From JBGOTP01 sp041476545 (GTDB taxonomy: Bacteria > Acidobacteriota > Vicinamibacteria > Vicinamibacterales > CAVVIG01), in assembly GCA_041476545.1 (NCBI GenBank), contig JBGOTP010000273.1, positions 1-7,162 of the forward strand: a DNA stretch of 7,162 nucleotides. The letters are read 5' to 3'. The notes under the pieces were generated by a model. The model did not search any database. It was not told where the DNA came from and worked only from the letters and a program-made list of their open reading frames with translations. This document shows positions 6,725-7,162 of the stretch, in pieces; within the stretch, counting starts at the first letter, position 1, and the number at the start of each line of letters is the position of its first letter. A program made the position numbers and the translations under genes.

Positions 6725-7162
6725 TTGGCCACCCATCGCATCACGCTGATCCCGGGCGACGGGATCGGCCCAGAGATCACGAGCGCCGTCGTCACGATTC
6801 TCGAAACCGCTGGGCTCGACGTCGAGTGGGAGGTGCACGTCGCGGGCGCCGTGGCGCTCGAGCAGCGTGGAATGACGCTGCCGCCCGAGCTGCTCGACTC
6901 GATCAGGCGAAACAAGGTTGCGCTGAAGGGCCCCGTGACAACGCCGATTGGCGGCGGGTTCACGAGCGTGAACGTCGGACTGCGGAAGACGCTGGAGCTG
7001 TTCGCGAATCTCCGGCCGGTCTGGAACATTCCGTCCGTCCCCTCGCGCTACGACGGCATCGACCTCGTCATCGTCCGGGAGAACACCGAGGATCTCTACT
7101 CCGGCCTCGAGCATGAAGTCGTGCCGGGCGTCGTCGAGAGCCTGAAGATCATCACCGAGGCG
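6725..7162 (+). CDS. Isocitrate dehydrogenase, NAD(P)-dependent, decarboxylating (C-terminus beyond the window)
   Basis: Catalyses oxidative decarboxylation of isocitrate to 2-oxoglutarate in the TCA cycle. 146 codons are visible. The TTG start gives MATHRITLIPGDGIGPEI, the usual N-terminus with its GDGIGPE loop. The substrate pocket is complete as far as it goes: Ser81, Asn83 and Arg87 in SVNVGLRK, Arg97 in ANLRP, Arg118 in RENTED, and Tyr125 in YSGLEHEVV. These line up with E. coli Icd Ser113, Asn115, Arg119, Arg129, Arg153 and Tyr160 at constant offsets. The SxNxxxR pattern favours isocitrate over 3-isopropylmalate or homoisocitrate, but the related enzymes are close. The short N-terminus and YSGLEHEVVPGVVESLKIIT resemble the NAD-dependent IDH3-like branch more than E. 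coli Icd. The residues that decide NAD or NADP use are outside the window. It is the second gene of an apparent operon with the DUF4149 gene. Confidence 0.9.
   Translation, partial: MATHRITLIPGDGIGPEITSAVVTILETAGLDVEWEVHVAGAVALEQRGMTLPPELLDSIRRNKVALKGPVTTPIGGGFTSVNVGLRKTLELFANLRPVWNIPSVPSRYDGIDLVIVRENTEDLYSGLEHEVVPGVVESLKIITEA

Overview
This is a GC-rich bacterial window with strong G/C preference at third codon positions. It contains six gene loci, two of them cut by the window edges, and no RNA genes, CRISPR arrays or insertion sequences that I can see. The style (GTG and TTG starts, a large soluble-domain-rich hybrid kinase, a single-chain transketolase resembling the mammalian type, a consensus -10 box directly in front of a start codon) suggests an Acidobacteriota-like soil or sediment bacterium, possibly of the Vicinamibacteria. 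That placement is an inference from impression and not a proven assignment.

Layout. Left third, minus strand: a transketolase (1-1351, C-terminus beyond the left edge) preceded by a GntR-family regulator with a long, atypical C-terminal domain (1430-2410). Middle: an intergenic region of about 137 bp with a plausible plus-strand promoter and a GTGT/ACAC repeat cluster. It is followed by a 1107-residue membrane-bound hybrid histidine kinase (2548-5871) with the order 8 TM - PAS - PAS - GAF - HisKA - HATPase - REC. Immediately after its stop lies a broken relic of a sigma-54 (NtrC-type) activator (about 5870-6215). Right end, plus strand: a small DUF4149-type membrane protein (6236-6724) with a TATAAT box six bases before its ATG, abutting an NAD(P)-dependent isocitrate dehydrogenase (6725 to the right edge).

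How the parts may relate. Transketolase and isocitrate dehydrogenase are central carbon enzymes. The regulatory block between them looks like an accessory two-component locus whose dedicated transcriptional output, the sigma-54 activator, has decayed. The kinase keeps all catalytic motifs and so is probably still active, signalling through its own receiver or through an unlinked partner. The GntR regulator is transcribed away from the kinase and could control itself, the kinase, or the downstream transketolase.

I found no clear new biological system. The points most worth a second look are the NtrC relic and the small ORF it leaves behind, a compensated frameshift in the transketolase linker, the repeat cluster between regulator and kinase, and the apparently leaderless DUF4149 transcript.
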